NCBI GenBank assembly: GCA_016286365.1
Contig: JAEESN010000009.1
Coordinates: 37,604 to 101,603 of the forward strand
DNA length: 64,000 bases
Reading direction: 5' to 3'
DNA from: Treponema sp.
Lineage (GTDB): Bacteria > Spirochaetota > Spirochaetia > Treponematales > Treponemataceae
Part shown: positions 17,308-27,118 of the stretch, piece after piece
How the letters are laid out: the number at the start of each line of letters is the position of its first letter
Numbering within the stretch: position 1 is the first letter of the stretch
Position numbers and translations under genes: made by a program
Notes under the pieces: generated by a model
What the model was told of the DNA's origin: nothing
What the model saw: the letters and a program-made list of their open reading frames with translations, nothing else
The model's database searches: none

Positions 17308-17998
17308 CAGCATTATTCAGATTAAGGGACTTGAAAAAACTTATATTACCGACAGTGAAAGATTGACTATCCTTAAAGATCTTGATTTAGAAATTGAAGA
17401 AGGTACAAAGGTAGTTATAGCAGGCGAAAGCGGAAGCGGTAAAAGTACTCTTTTGAATATAATCGGAGGAATAGATACTGTAACAGCCGGCAGCGTAAAA
17501 GCGGGTAAATGGCTTGTAAATGAACTTTCGGAAGAAGAAAGCCCGGAATACCGCTCAAAGTTTTTAGGATTAATCTTTCAGTTTCATTATTTATTAAAAG
17601 ATTTTACTGCGCTCGAAAATGTATATATGCCTGCCTTTATGGCCGGAGTTCCAGAAAAAGAAGCAAGGGAAAGGGCAAAAGAACTTTTAGTAGAAGTTGG
17701 AATAGGGGACAGAATGAATCACCTTCCTTCGGAACTTTCGGGAGGAGAAAGACAGAGGGTTTCTGTTGCAAGAAGTCTTATCAATAATCCAAAAGTGATT
17801 TTAGCCGATGAGCCAACAGGAAACCTCGATCCTGCAAATGCAGCTTTAATAGGCGATATTTTATTCAGCATGGTAGATAAATATAAAACAACCCTGATTC
17901 TTGTAACGCACGATTATAAGCTTGCGGCAAAAGGCGATATCTGTTACAGGATTGCAGGCGGTAAGCTCGAAGTTTTTAATCCGGGGAGAAGTAAATGA
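17300..17998 (+). CDS. lolD: LolD-like ABC transporter ATPase
   Basis: ATP-binding subunit of the lipoprotein exporter, about 232 residues, typical for LolD/MacB ATPases. Walker A G-E-S-G-S-G-K-S-T, Q-loop QFHYLLKDFTALENV, signature L-S-G-G-E-R-Q-R-V, Walker B ILADEPTGNLD and H-loop VTHD are all visible. I place the start at ATG 17300 (MSNSIIQIKG) behind GGAGG at 17286-17290; a TTG at 17284-equivalent frame upstream would only read through this ribosome site. It overlaps the stops and starts of both flanking permease genes (ATGA at 17995-17998). Confidence 0.9.
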   Translation: MSNSIIQIKGLEKTYITDSERLTILKDLDLEIEEGTKVVIAGESGSGKSTLLNIIGGIDTVTAGSVKAGKWLVNELSEEESPEYRSKFLGLIFQFHYLLKDFTALENVYMPAFMAGVPEKEARERAKELLVEVGIGDRMNHLPSELSGGERQRVSVARSLINNPKVILADEPTGNLDPANAALIGDILFSMVDKYKTTLILVTHDYKLAAKGDICYRIAGGKLEVFNPGRSK

Positions 17999-19317
17999 CG
18001 ATTAAGTCAATCTTGTTATTTACAAAGAGCCTCATCTTCCCAAAAACAGAAAAGAAATCTCTTGCAAGAAGAAGTATTTCGGGGGCTTTAATCTGTATAG
18101 GATTGAGCATCATCCCTTTAACCTGTGTTTTATGCATCACAAACGGGATGATAGAAGGAATGACAGAGCGTTTAATAGGGCTTTCAACAGGACATATACA
18201 GGCTTTCGTTGCACAGGATATAAAAGAGACAAGAACCTTTCAGAACTTTTTTGCTTTCGCAGAAAAATTAAAAAAGCAGGAAGGAATCATAAGTGCCTAC
18301 CCGGAAGTCGATATAAATGCAATCGGTACTGCAAACGATTACAGATCGGGCATTCAGATTCGCGGTGTAAATACAGATATTTTTAAGGATAATCACTCTT
18401 TCAGAAGTCTTTTTGAAGTAATAGAAGGGGATGACCTTGAAATAAGCGGAAGCGAAGCAATTGTCGGAAAAAAAATTGCAGAGCTTTTGAACCTTCATGC
18501 AGGCGACACATTCAGGATTATTACTACACGCACTGTAAAAGATAAGCTTGTTCCAAAACTCACTCCTTTTAAGGTAAAGGCAATTATTTCATCAGGTTAC
18601 CAGGAAATGGATGCCTTGTGGACTTTTATCCCGATTGAAACAGCCTTTGCTTCACTTTCACTTTCAAATGCGAATTTTACTGTTCTTATGGAAACGCCGG
18701 ACGCTTTTTCTCCGGAATTAACTTATACAAAAAAATGCCTTCAATCTGATTACGGCGAGATTGCAAATTTTTATTCATGGCAGCAGGTTCATCAGTCTGA
18801 GTTTGAAAATTTTTCTTCCACGAAGGTCATGCTTGTCTTAATCATGGTGTTGATTGTTCTTGTCGCTTCTATAAACATCTGTTCTGCAATAATCATGCTG
18901 GTAATGGAAAGAAAAAAAGAAATTGCAATCTTAAAAAGTATTGGTGCAACTCCCTTTGGAATCACTCTTTCTTTTTTACTAACAGCAGTTGTATGCGGAA
19001 GCGGGGGAGTTATTCTGGGACTTGTTACGGGGCTTTTACTTTCTGTAAATGCAAACCAGATTATCTCTTTTATAGAAAAAACTGTAAATCATGTGGCCAA
19101 AATTAAATATCTTATTCAGGGAGTTCCGCTCGACCAGATGACTCAGATTCATCTTATGGATCCGGCCTATTATATTCAGACAATCCCGCTCGAAATTCCT
19201 TTTGGTCAGATATTTTTAATCTGCGCGCTTACGATTTTTCTTTCTCTCATTGTTTCGATTATTCCTTCTGTAAAAGCCGGAAAAGAAAAACCTATAGACA
19301 CGCTCAGAAAGGCATAG
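17995..19317 (+). CDS. lolE: LolC/LolE-family lipoprotein-releasing permease (second subunit)
   Basis: Second FtsX-type permease of the exporter, 440 residues, with the same topology as the first: N-terminal helix (about 27-50, LICIGLSIIPLTCVLCITNGM), periplasmic domain, and a C-terminal three-helix core with RKKEIAILKSIGATPFGI. The presence of two different permeases around one ATPase matches LolC-LolD-LolE rather than a homodimeric MacB. The start codon overlaps the ATPase stop (ATGA). The C-terminus has KAGKEKPIDTLRKA, a typical FtsX-like end. It is the last gene of the prfB-to-lolE run; a promoter for clpC follows in the 107-base gap. Confidence 0.85.
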   Translation: MTIKSILLFTKSLIFPKTEKKSLARRSISGALICIGLSIIPLTCVLCITNGMIEGMTERLIGLSTGHIQAFVAQDIKETRTFQNFFAFAEKLKKQEGIISAYPEVDINAIGTANDYRSGIQIRGVNTDIFKDNHSFRSLFEVIEGDDLEISGSEAIVGKKIAELLNLHAGDTFRIITTRTVKDKLVPKLTPFKVKAIISSGYQEMDALWTFIPIETAFASLSLSNANFTVLMETPDAFSPELTYTKKCLQSDYGEIANFYSWQQVHQSEFENFSSTKVMLVLIMVLIVLVASINICSAIIMLVMERKKEIAILKSIGATPFGITLSFLLTAVVCGSGGVILGLVTGLLLSVNANQIISFIEKTVNHVAKIKYLIQGVPLDQMTQIHLMDPAYYIQTIPLEIPFGQIFLICALTIFLSLIVSIIPSVKAGKEKPIDTLRKA

Positions 19318-19389
19318 ATCAGGAAAAGCAAAAATCCGGCAGAATTTTTTAAATTCTCATGTGTCTTTTTTAACCGTTTATGTCGATAA

Positions 19390-19395
19390 TATAAT
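19390..19395 (+). promoter_or_regulatory. clpC -10 element
   Basis: A perfect TATAAT 30 bases before the clpC ATG, with a weak T-rich -35 about 18 bases upstream (around 19366-19371). It is preceded by CGATAA (19384-19389). TTTGGAG upstream of the ATG serves as ribosome binding site. No CIRCE inverted repeat or CtsR-like tandem heptads were seen in the 107-base gap. Confidence 0.5.
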
Positions 19396-19424
19396 GTAAT
19401 TATCTCTTTATTTTTGGAGTTATC

Positions 19425-22007
19425 ATGAAGAATTTTTCTCCTCGTGCTAAACAGGTTATTTCTGTTCTTGCACAAGACGAAGCCAGAAAATTAGGCAGCC
19501 GTCAGCTTTTACCCGAACATCTGATTCTTGCTATTTTAAAATTTAAAGAAGGTATTGCATACAGCGTATTTGCAAAACTCATGCTTGAACCAAAAGATCT
19601 TCTGGCATTTATAGAAAAATATTTTGAAACAGAACCTAAAACTCCAACACTGGAATCTATTCCATTAAGCCGCAGATATAAACAGATGATTGATATTGCG
19701 GACATTGAATCGAATGCACTTCATAATGATTACATCGGTACAGAACATCTCCTTCTTGCTGCAATAAGGGAAGAGGGAAGTATTACCTCAAGATTCTTTC
19801 AGTCTACTGATTACAATATTATGGATGCACGCTTTGTTGTAATGGAGCTCCAGAGTCAGATTAATTCTTCGATTAAACAGGAAAGAGCAGAAAATATTGT
19901 AGATACAGTATTCAGAAGCATTCTTTCGGACGAAAGCGGTGTTTCCTTATTCAGTGTTTTTGATGAAAAAAAACAGAAAGCAATTCAGGATAAGTCAAAA
20001 CAGCAGCCACCAAAAACTCCATTTTTAAATGAATACTGCCGTGATTTAACAAAGCTTGCAAGAGATAATAAACTTGATCCTGTAGTCGGACGCGAAAAAG
20101 AAATCCATAGAGTGATTCAGATCCTTGCTCGAAGAACAAAAAATAATCCTGTATTAACAGGAGAGCCTGGTGTTGGTAAAACTGCAATCGTAGAAGGACT
20201 TGCCCAGAAGATTTCTATGGGTGATGTTCCTGTAGATTTACTCAAAAAAAGAATTCTTTCGCTTGACCTTGCAGCAGTAGTCGCAGGAACAAAATACCGT
20301 GGTGAATTCGAAGAGCGTATGAAAAAAATGCTCACAGAACTTCAGGAAAATAAGGATGTAGTTTTATTCATCGATGAAATTCACGCAATCATTGGAGCAG
20401 GCGGAAACGAAGGCACAATGGATGCTTCGAATATCATGAAGCCGGCTTTATCACGTGGAGAAATCCAGATAATCGGTGCTACAACAACAAAAGAATATAC
20501 AAAGCATATCGAAAAGGATCTTGCACTTGAACGAAGATTCCAGGTTGTAAAAGTTGAAGAACCTGATGTAAGCGAAACAGAAAAGATTCTTGAAGGCATA
20601 AAAGAAAAATACGAAAAATATCACAATGTTTTATATTCAAAAGAAGTTATTCCTTCTGTAATAAAATTGTCTAAAAGATATCTGCCCGAGAAGGTTTTGC
20701 CCGATAAGGCAATTGATATTTTAGACGAGGCGGGTGCTGCCAAAAAGATTTTAGAAGAGGAAAAACCTTCTGAATTTGCAGAACTCGAGCAGAAAAAGCG
20801 CGAACTTGAAATAGAAAAACACAACCTTATACAGAATCAGGATTACGAAAACGCAGCTATAATCCGCGACAAGGTAATCGATTTAAAACGTAAATTAAAT
20901 TTTTATTCAGACTTGTGGGATAAAAACGGAGCAAGCCCTGTAAAAGTTGTAACAGAACACGATATCGAAAAAATAATCAGCGAGATGACAGGCATCCCTC
21001 TTGAACAGCTCACCGTTTCCGAAACAGAGAGAATCGTTCACATGGAAGACGAACTTCATAATACTGTAATAGGTCAGGAAAGCGCTGTAAGCATTATAAG
21101 CGGTGCAATCAGAAGAAGCAGGGCTGGAATTTCTTCTCCAAAACATCCTGTGGGCTCATTCATCTTCTTAGGTCCTACAGGCGTTGGAAAAACACAGCTT
21201 GCAAAAGCACTGGCTAAATATCTTTTTGGAACAGAAGATGCATTAATCAGAATTGATATGTCTGACTTTATGGAAAAACATACTGCAAGCCGCTTAGTTG
21301 GAGCACCACCCGGATACGTAGGTTATGAAGAAGGCGGTATCTTAACAGAAAAAGTCAGAAGACATCCATACTCTGTAGTACTCTTAGACGAAATTGAAAA
21401 AGCACATCCAGATATCTTTAATCTTCTTTTACAGCTTTTAGAGGAAGGAGAATTAAGCGATAATCTTGGACACGTTGTAAACTTCCGTAATACAGTAATC
21501 ATCATGACAAGTAATGCAGGTGCAAGACAGATTACAAGTGAAGGAAGAGTCGGTTTTGGAATTACAGACGGAGTTATGCCTTACGAAGACATTAAAGCCG
21601 GTGCAATGAATGAACTTAAAAAACTCCTTAGCCCTGAACTCATAAACCGAATCGACGATGTAATTGTATTCAACGCGCTCAACAAAAAAGAAATTTCCAA
21701 GATTCTTGATATCCAGCTTTTTGAACTTGCAGAAAGATTAAAAGAAAAGAATCTTACAATAAAAATTAAACCGAAAGCTAAAGAATATTTAATCGAAAAC
21801 GGTTATAATCCTTCTATGGGTGCACGCCCAATGAAACGTCTTTTGCGAAAAGAAATTGAAGATCCTCTTTCGATGGAGATTCTTAAGAATCAGGGTAAAA
21901 ACTTTGACCTTGTAGAAATTGAATGTTCAAAGAATGCAGGACTCAAAGTAAAGCTTACTAAAAAGGAGCCTGTTCACGTAGCAAAAGAAAAAGTTGTTGT
22001 AAGATAA
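19425..22007 (+). CDS. clpC: ClpC-type AAA+ unfoldase, Clp protease ATP-binding subunit
   Basis: Hexameric double-ring unfoldase that feeds substrates into ClpP. The protein is 860 residues. Order: two Clp-N repeats (about 1-150), AAA1 with Walker A GEPGVGKT (about 245) and Walker [16 protein letters not shown], a middle region with a UVR-like motif ([14 protein letters not shown], about 470) that marks ClpC rather than ClpA or ClpB, AAA2 with Walker [10 protein letters not shown] (about 582) and Walker [14 protein letters not shown], and the D2-small domain. A ClpP-docking-like V-G-F-G-I loop occurs near residue 705. Its own promoter lies in the preceding gap. clpP is not in the window. Confidence 0.93.
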   Translation: MKNFSPRAKQVISVLAQDEARKLGSRQLLPEHLILAILKFKEGIAYSVFAKLMLEPKDLLAFIEKYFETEPKTPTLESIPLSRRYKQMIDIADIESNALHNDYIGTEHLLLAAIREEGSITSRFFQSTDYNIMDARFVVMELQSQINSSIKQERAENIVDTVFRSILSDESGVSLFSVFDEKKQKAIQDKSKQQPPKTPFLNEYCRDLTKLARDNKLDPVVGREKEIHRVIQILARRTKNNPVLTGEPGVGKTAIVEGLAQKISMGDVPVDLLKKRILSLDLAAVVAGTKYRGEFEERMKKMLTELQENKDVVLFIDEIHAIIGAGGNEGTMDASNIMKPALSRGEIQIIGATTTKEYTKHIEKDLALERRFQVVKVEEPDVSETEKILEGIKEKYEKYHNVLYSKEVIPSVIKLSKRYLPEKVLPDKAIDILDEAGAAKKILEEEKPSEFAELEQKKRELEIEKHNLIQNQDYENAAIIRDKVIDLKRKLNFYSDLWDKNGASPVKVVTEHDIEKIISEMTGIPLEQLTVSETERIVHMEDELHNTVIGQESAVSIISGAIRRSRAGISSPKHPVGSFIFLGPTGVGKTQLAKALAKYLFGTEDALIRIDMSDFMEKHTASRLVGAPPGYVGYEEGGILTEKVRRHPYSVVLLDEIEKAHPDIFNLLLQLLEEGELSDNLGHVVNFRNTVIIMTSNAGARQITSEGRVGFGITDGVMPYEDIKAGAMNELKKLLSPELINRIDDVIVFNALNKKEISKILDIQLFELAERLKEKNLTIKIKPKAKEYLIENGYNPSMGARPMKRLLRKEIEDPLSMEILKNQGKNFDLVEIECSKNAGLKVKLTKKEPVHVAKEKVVVR

Positions 22008-22021
22008 AAGAGGTAAAAAAA

Positions 22022-22969
22022 ATGATTTTAAAAAAGATTTCTGCAGTATTTGCATCATTTTTAATCTGTGCGGCTTTGTCATCACAGGAAATAAGGGTAG
22101 GGCTTTTAAATGGTCCAAGCTGTATTCCTGCCGCTTACATGATGGAAAATACTAAAAGCATAAAAAACGTTAAGATAACTTATACAAAATATGCAGACCC
22201 GCAAGCCCTTCTTCCAAAGCTTTTAAAAAACGAAGCCGACATTGGATTTTTACCACCAAACGTTGCTGCAAAAGTTTATAATTCAACTAACGGAGCTATC
22301 CAGGTTTGTGCAATCACGGGAAACGGAAATCTTTCTTTAATCACAAAAGATAAAAATGTTACTTCGCTCCAAGATTTAAAGGGAAAAACAGTTTATGTTG
22401 CAGGACACGGCGCAACTCCTGAATACATTTTAAAATATCTTTTAAAGGAAAAAAACATCCAGACTGATACTCCAGACGGTGTTACTCTTGATTATTCAAT
22501 TCCTGCTGCAAATCTTGCCGGTATGCTTGTTTCAGGAAAAATTGAATATGCTGTTGTTCCCGAGCCTTTTTCTACAGTTGCAATCCAGAAAGATTCATCT
22601 GTAATAGCCTTAGATTTACAGAAAACAGAATACGAAAAAATCAATAAGGAAAATTATCCTTTAACAGTGATGGTTGTAAGAAAGGATTTTGCTGAGAACA
22701 ATCAGGCACAGCTCAATGCATTTTTAAAAGAATACGAAAAAGCATGCAAGTGGACAATTAAAAATCCTGCTAAGGCCGGAGAACTCGTTCAGAAAAATGA
22801 ACTAGGCCTTCCCGCTCCAATCGTAGAAAAATCAATTCCAAAATCAAACTATGTTTACGAACCTGCTAAGAAAAATAAACAGAAAATCGAAAAGCTTTTA
22901 AAGCTCTTTTTTGATGATGAACCTTCTTCAATAGGCGGTAAATTGCCTGATGAAAAATTTTATTATTAA
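22022..22969 (+). CDS. ABC transporter substrate-binding protein (SsuA/ThiY/NMT1-like)
   Basis: Periplasmic binding protein of 315 residues of the nitrate/sulfonate/taurine/pyrimidine-precursor class. A signal peptide is present (KKISAVFASFLICAALSSQ); the Cys is not in a proper lipobox, so cleavage by signal peptidase I is likelier. Family phrases include NEADIGFLPPNVAA, LKGKTVYVAGHGATPEYIL and KIEYAVVPEPFSTVA. The substrate cannot be told from sequence alone; candidates are sulfonates, nitrate-like anions or the thiamine precursor HMP. It starts 14 bases after clpC behind AAGAGG, and its 3' end overlaps the permease gene by 20 bases. Confidence 0.85.
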   Translation: MILKKISAVFASFLICAALSSQEIRVGLLNGPSCIPAAYMMENTKSIKNVKITYTKYADPQALLPKLLKNEADIGFLPPNVAAKVYNSTNGAIQVCAITGNGNLSLITKDKNVTSLQDLKGKTVYVAGHGATPEYILKYLLKEKNIQTDTPDGVTLDYSIPAANLAGMLVSGKIEYAVVPEPFSTVAIQKDSSVIALDLQKTEYEKINKENYPLTVMVVRKDFAENNQAQLNAFLKEYEKACKWTIKNPAKAGELVQKNELGLPAPIVEKSIPKSNYVYEPAKKNKQKIEKLLKLFFDDEPSSIGGKLPDEKFYY

Positions 22970-23714
22970 AAAGATAGTTCCGGTTTTTCTTTCAGTTTTC
23001 ACGATTTTATTAATCTGGTATTTGGTCGCCGGAAAAATAAACGCATCTTTAATTTTACCGTCTCCAAAAGAAGTTTTTTTTAAGATAATAGAACTAATCT
23101 GCCAGAAAATTTTCTGGATTAATTTTTTATATACTTTTTTACGCTGCGCACTGGCATTTGTTATCTCGCTTTTTGCAGGAATAATAATCGGGACAATATG
23201 CGGTCAGAACAGTTTCATTAAAAGCTTTTTTGAATTTCCTCTTTCTCTTTTGCGTTCAACACCTGTAATTGCAGTCATCCTCATAGCGCTTTACTGGTTT
23301 TCGTCTGATATAGTTCCTGTTTTTGTTTCCTGTCTTATGACTCTTCCTATAATCATCTCTGCAATCATAACAGGGCTCGAAAATTCAGATAAAAAGCTTT
23401 TGCAGATGGCAGAAATCTATAAGTATACAAAAGTGCAGAAATTTATTTATGTAAAAGTTCCTTCTGCTCTCCCATTTTTCTTAAACGGAATAATCTCTGC
23501 CTTTGGTCTTACATGGAAGGTTGTCGTTGCAGGAGAAGTTTTAAGCCTTCCAAAAAAAGGAGCTGGAAGCCTTTTACAGACTAATCAGGTGATATTCGAA
23601 ACAACTTCTGTTTTAGCCATAACTTTAATTTTAGTGTGCATCTGCTTTTTGCTCGAAAGACTTTTAAAACTGATTTTCAAAAAATATATTAAGGGGGTAA
23701 AAAATGTCAGATAA
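22950..23714 (+). CDS. ABC transporter permease (SsuC/ThiX-like)
   Basis: Inner-membrane permease, 254 residues, with about six hydrophobic segments and the binding-protein-dependent transport motif in the cytoplasmic loop (about 135-175; the region reading EIYKYTKVQKFIYVKVPSALP). The phrase FGLTWKVVVAGEVLSLPKKGAG is typical of the SsuC/TauC/NitT class. It belongs to the three-gene importer, overlapping the binding-protein gene by 20 bases and the ATPase gene by 11. No riboswitch or regulator lies close by that would reveal the substrate. Confidence 0.85.
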   Translation: MKNFIIKKIVPVFLSVFTILLIWYLVAGKINASLILPSPKEVFFKIIELICQKIFWINFLYTFLRCALAFVISLFAGIIIGTICGQNSFIKSFFEFPLSLLRSTPVIAVILIALYWFSSDIVPVFVSCLMTLPIIISAIITGLENSDKKLLQMAEIYKYTKVQKFIYVKVPSALPFFLNGIISAFGLTWKVVVAGEVLSLPKKGAGSLLQTNQVIFETTSVLAITLILVCICFLLERLLKLIFKKYIKGVKNVR

Positions 23715-24345
23715 TTCATTCACACATATTCCCTTAATTCATATAGAAAATTTTAGTCTTAAAGAAAATTACAACGTCTTATTCAAAGATTTTAACTTAG
23801 ATATTTTTTATAACGAAATAATCGGACTTTCGGCTCCTACAGGAAGCGGAAAAACTACACTTTTAAATCTTATTGCAGGTCTTTCCCTTTCTTCAGATTT
23901 TGAAAAAAGCGGCGTAATCAGCGTTCATGATGATATGAGTGTTTCTTATGTTTTTCAGGAACCACGCCTGCTCGAAAATCAGAGTGTTTTAAAAAACGTA
24001 ATGCTTCCTTTGTTGAATGTTTATGATAAGCAGACTGCAAAAAAGAAGGCTGAATATTTTATCCAGAAGTTTGACCTTGGAACAAAAATTAATCAGCTTT
24101 GTAAAAATTTAAGCGGCGGAGAAAAACAAAGGGTTTCCATTGCAAGAGCGTTTGCTTATCCTTCCAGATTGTTACTTTTGGATGAGCCATTCCATTCACA
24201 GGATGAAAACAAAAAACAAAAATTTATTACAGAAACGGTTAATCTCATAAAAATAGAGCAGAGAACTTGCATCATCGTAAGTCATGACAAAGAAGAATTA
24301 AAAGCCATGAATGCAAGGATAATAACCGACAGAGAATTCAAATAA
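23704..24345 (+). CDS. ABC transporter ATPase (SsuB/ThiZ-like)
   Basis: ATPase of the importer, 213 residues, slightly short for the class. It has Walker A APTGSGKTT (about 45-53), signature NLSGGEKQRVSIARA, Walker B LLLLDEPFHSQD and the H-loop IVSHDKEE. The D-loop reads FHSQD instead of the usual FGALD, a minor divergence. It starts inside the permease gene behind AAGGGGG at about 23690-23698. Transcription probably continues from clpC through this importer, since no gap larger than 14 bases separates them. Confidence 0.85.
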   Translation: MSDNSFTHIPLIHIENFSLKENYNVLFKDFNLDIFYNEIIGLSAPTGSGKTTLLNLIAGLSLSSDFEKSGVISVHDDMSVSYVFQEPRLLENQSVLKNVMLPLLNVYDKQTAKKKAEYFIQKFDLGTKINQLCKNLSGGEKQRVSIARAFAYPSRLLLLDEPFHSQDENKKQKFITETVNLIKIEQRTCIIVSHDKEELKAMNARIITDREFK

Positions 24346-24346
24346 T

Positions 24347-24374
24347 TTGATTTTCTGGGGATTTTTATTATAAT
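24347..24374 (+). promoter_or_regulatory. Promoter of the phosphoribosyltransferase gene
   Basis: TTGATT (24347-24352), 16-base spacer, TATAAT (24369-24374). The expected start is near 24381, giving a leader of about 17 bases that contains ATGAGG as ribosome binding site before ATG 24398. Confidence 0.6.
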
Positions 24375-24397
24375 TAAAGGATATATGAGGTTTTAAA

Positions 24398-25015
24398 ATG
24401 ATAAAGGAATTTCTTCCATACGATAAAGTCAGAAATAACGCATTAAAGCTTGCATCACAGATTTATAAGGATGGATTTATTCCCGATGTAATCTATTGTT
24501 CGCTTCGTGGTGGTGCTTATATGGCAAATATCATAAGTGAATATTTTAAAATACTTTCAAAGGTAAAACACTTTCATCCTGTTTTGTATGCAGGGGTTGT
24601 TGCACGTTCATATTCAGATGTAGCAAAGCACACTAAGGTTTTTATTGACGGATGGACATATCCTCCTGAAAATTTAAGACCTGGAGATAAAATCCTTTTA
24701 GTTGATGATATTTTTGATTCAGGCAGAACAATTAACTGTCTTGTAGAAACATTGATTAATTCAAGAGGGCTTCCTCGCGAAGACATAAAAGTTGTAGTAC
24801 ACGATTATAAATATTTTACATATCAGAAAGAACAGCTTCCTATTCAGCCTGATTATTTCTGCCGCAAATTTGTGATTAATAATCCGGATGAAAACCGATG
24901 GATTCATTACATGAGCCACGAACTTGTTGGACTCACAAAAGATGAATTAAAGGAATATTATTATAAGGATGATCCTGAACTCAAAGATGTTCTTGATCCG
25001 TTCCTGGGATTATAA
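24398..25015 (+). CDS. Phosphoribosyltransferase family protein (purine salvage type)
   Basis: Type I phosphoribosyltransferase fold, 205 residues. The PRPP-binding signature is intact: LLVDDIFDSGRTI (about 107-119). An N-terminal IYCSLRGGAYMANII matches the PPi loop of purine-salvage enzymes, and the overall pattern resembles xanthine/hypoxanthine phosphoribosyltransferases. The C-terminal part (RWIHYMSHELVGLTKDELKEYYY) is an extension that I do not recognise. Substrate is an inference. The gene has its own promoter and is followed after 3 bases by an exported protein gene, possibly cotranscribed. Confidence 0.8.
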   Translation: MIKEFLPYDKVRNNALKLASQIYKDGFIPDVIYCSLRGGAYMANIISEYFKILSKVKHFHPVLYAGVVARSYSDVAKHTKVFIDGWTYPPENLRPGDKILLVDDIFDSGRTINCLVETLINSRGLPREDIKVVVHDYKYFTYQKEQLPIQPDYFCRKFVINNPDENRWIHYMSHELVGLTKDELKEYYYKDDPELKDVLDPFLGL

Positions 25016-25018
25016 CGA

Positions 25019-27118
25019 ATGAAAAAGATTTTTGCCTTAATAGTTTTGTTCAGTTCTCTTTTTGTTTCAAACGCTTTTGCACAGATTAAAGTTCTTAGTC
25101 CTATCGAAGGAAACTGGGCAAACAGGCAGATGCTTTGTATAGATGATTCTGATGGCGAAGAATATTATTATTCTCTGAATGGAGAAGATCCTGTTTCTTC
25201 AGGTTTTGCTTATGATTCTCCTGTTTTAATCGATTTAACAGGCCCTGTTTCAATCAGAATTAAAAAGTCCGGTAAAAAGAATGAAGAAATAAAGATCAAT
25301 TACACAGTTGAACCGGATAACGCTTATGATGCGGATTATTCTCAGTTTATAGACAGCTTTTACGACACAGGCATTCTTAATTATACAGCGGGCTCAGAAA
25401 TCTATATTCCTTACAGCCTTTATTACAGTATGGGGCTTCCACCGGATTCTTTTATAGAAGGTCAGCCTGTTTCTATCGCAGAGAACACAGTTATTTCCAT
25501 GAATATTCCATGTGTTGTAATGGATAAAAACAACGGTAAAAAGTGGAGATTCATAATCAGAACATTTCCGCAGACACAGGGTGTATTTACACAGAACGAC
25601 GTTCCATTTGAAATTACAAACTGGAATACCATTTCCTTCCTCGACGACAATTATATTTACAGAATAGATTCAGAATATTGGGAATTACCAAAGGACAGTA
25701 AAACTTTAGACAGATCTGTTCCTCATAGGATTCAGTGGCAGAGTATAGCATACGAACAGGGTAATCCTATAGAAACTTTTGAGCTTCCTGCAAAACCAGA
25801 GGTAAGAAAATCAACAAACGATGACGGAAGCATCACTTATACAATCGACGGTGATGAATCCTACCAGATGAGCATTCTTTCTCCGGAAGGTGAATACCAG
25901 GAATTCTTTACGGAAATCGGTGCAGATACCTTCTACGGAAATTCCGTTAAGGGTAATTTTACAATAGGAATTTTTTCTAACTCTGTTTACCAGGGTGACA
26001 TAAAAGTTGATTACGAAATCAATAAAAAACCTCCTCGTGTACCAGAAATCCTTGTAAAAGATCCCCAAACTTTTTATTCAAGACAGTCAATCTCGGGAAG
26101 TATTACAGGCCAGAGCGATGCAGAACTTTATGTTAGTGTAAGCGATCCGTTTTTAATTGAAGATACTTCCGAAGTTTATTCACCGCACAACGAGCTTTTA
26201 CTTTCGCTTCCAACAAAAGATTATACACTTGTAAACGGAACAAATTACCGCTTTAATCTTGAGCCCGAGGTGAATGGAGCCTGTTATTACAGAATCTGTG
26301 CATACTCAAAAAAAGACAGTGTAGTCAGTGCCGTAGCTGAATATTCAGTCATCATCGATAAATATAATTATTATTATGACGAAAGTTATACCGGCGAAGA
26401 TTCCGACGGAACAAAGCAGAGGCCGTATAATAATTTTGCTCAGTGTCTTGCTTCCATAAATAACGGTCGTTCTGCCATATTAAAGATTTCGGGTTCAATG
26501 CACGTTCCTTCCGGAAAAAATGACCTTCTTTCGAACTGTACATTTATAAATGATTACGCTGCAGAAATCATATTCGACGAAAATGCAAGCATCGTAGTAA
26601 AGGGCTCAACTTTAACCCTGCAGGATTTTACACTTTTATACGAACACGGTAAAAGCTCTTCTGCCACAAAAATTGCAAGCCTCATTAAGCTCGAAAATGC
26701 AGTTTTAGACATGGATAACTGTCAGATTGGAGCTGTATTTGGTAAACACGCATATCTTTTTGATATGTCAAACTCTACTTTGAATATTACAAATTCGATT
26801 ATCTCTGTTTCTGCAGAAGAATATGTTTCTTTCTCTAATGGATTAAAGAGCCGCATCACAATCAGTAAGTCAATCATAAATACATCCGGTAAGACCTGCG
26901 TTGGTATTTCTCTGTACGAAGGCGATGTAAAACTCACAGATAATTCCTTTAAGGTAACTGGAACCATAGGTCGTGTTGCAGAACTCTTTACCGTAAACGG
27001 AACTGTTACAGGAAATACATTCAAAGCTGAGCTTCCTGCTGCAAAGAATTCGGACCCGATTTATACCGATAAAAAGACAAAGCTCAAGCAGTCTAAAAAC
27101 GAAAGCTATGGATTCTAA
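25019..27118 (+). CDS. Large exported beta-rich protein, C-terminal beta-helix
   Basis: Protein of 699 residues with a signal peptide (KKIFALIVLFSSLFVSNAFAQ). Residues ~30-100 resemble the chitobiase/hexosaminidase C-terminal Ig-like repeat (EEYYYSLNGEDPVSSGFAYDSP in outline: a predicted-sugar-exposed strand with Y-S-L-N-G-x-D-P). The middle carries further Ig-like segments, and residues ~450-680 alternate short hydrophobic strands with N/S-rich turns (CTFINDYAAEI, LTLQDFTLLY, LDMDNCQIGAV, LNITNSIISV), as in right-handed parallel beta-helices. No catalytic residues are recognised. Probably periplasmic or surface-exposed. The 3' end overlaps rnhB by 11 bases. Confidence 0.65.
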   Translation: MKKIFALIVLFSSLFVSNAFAQIKVLSPIEGNWANRQMLCIDDSDGEEYYYSLNGEDPVSSGFAYDSPVLIDLTGPVSIRIKKSGKKNEEIKINYTVEPDNAYDADYSQFIDSFYDTGILNYTAGSEIYIPYSLYYSMGLPPDSFIEGQPVSIAENTVISMNIPCVVMDKNNGKKWRFIIRTFPQTQGVFTQNDVPFEITNWNTISFLDDNYIYRIDSEYWELPKDSKTLDRSVPHRIQWQSIAYEQGNPIETFELPAKPEVRKSTNDDGSITYTIDGDESYQMSILSPEGEYQEFFTEIGADTFYGNSVKGNFTIGIFSNSVYQGDIKVDYEINKKPPRVPEILVKDPQTFYSRQSISGSITGQSDAELYVSVSDPFLIEDTSEVYSPHNELLLSLPTKDYTLVNGTNYRFNLEPEVNGACYYRICAYSKKDSVVSAVAEYSVIIDKYNYYYDESYTGEDSDGTKQRPYNNFAQCLASINNGRSAILKISGSMHVPSGKNDLLSNCTFINDYAAEIIFDENASIVVKGSTLTLQDFTLLYEHGKSSSATKIASLIKLENAVLDMDNCQIGAVFGKHAYLFDMSNSTLNITNSIISVSAEEYVSFSNGLKSRITISKSIINTSGKTCVGISLYEGDVKLTDNSFKVTGTIGRVAELFTVNGTVTGNTFKAELPAAKNSDPIYTDKKTKLKQSKNESYGF

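Noticed and set aside
18132..18386. Short plus-strand frame inside lolE and other nested frames
   Set aside because: They lie wholly inside clear genes, have no ribosome site and encode low-quality sequence rich in Arg, His, Lys and Cys.
19318..19424. CIRCE or CtsR operator upstream of clpC
   Set aside because: No inverted TTAGCACTC-type repeat or tandem heptad was found in the 107-base gap.
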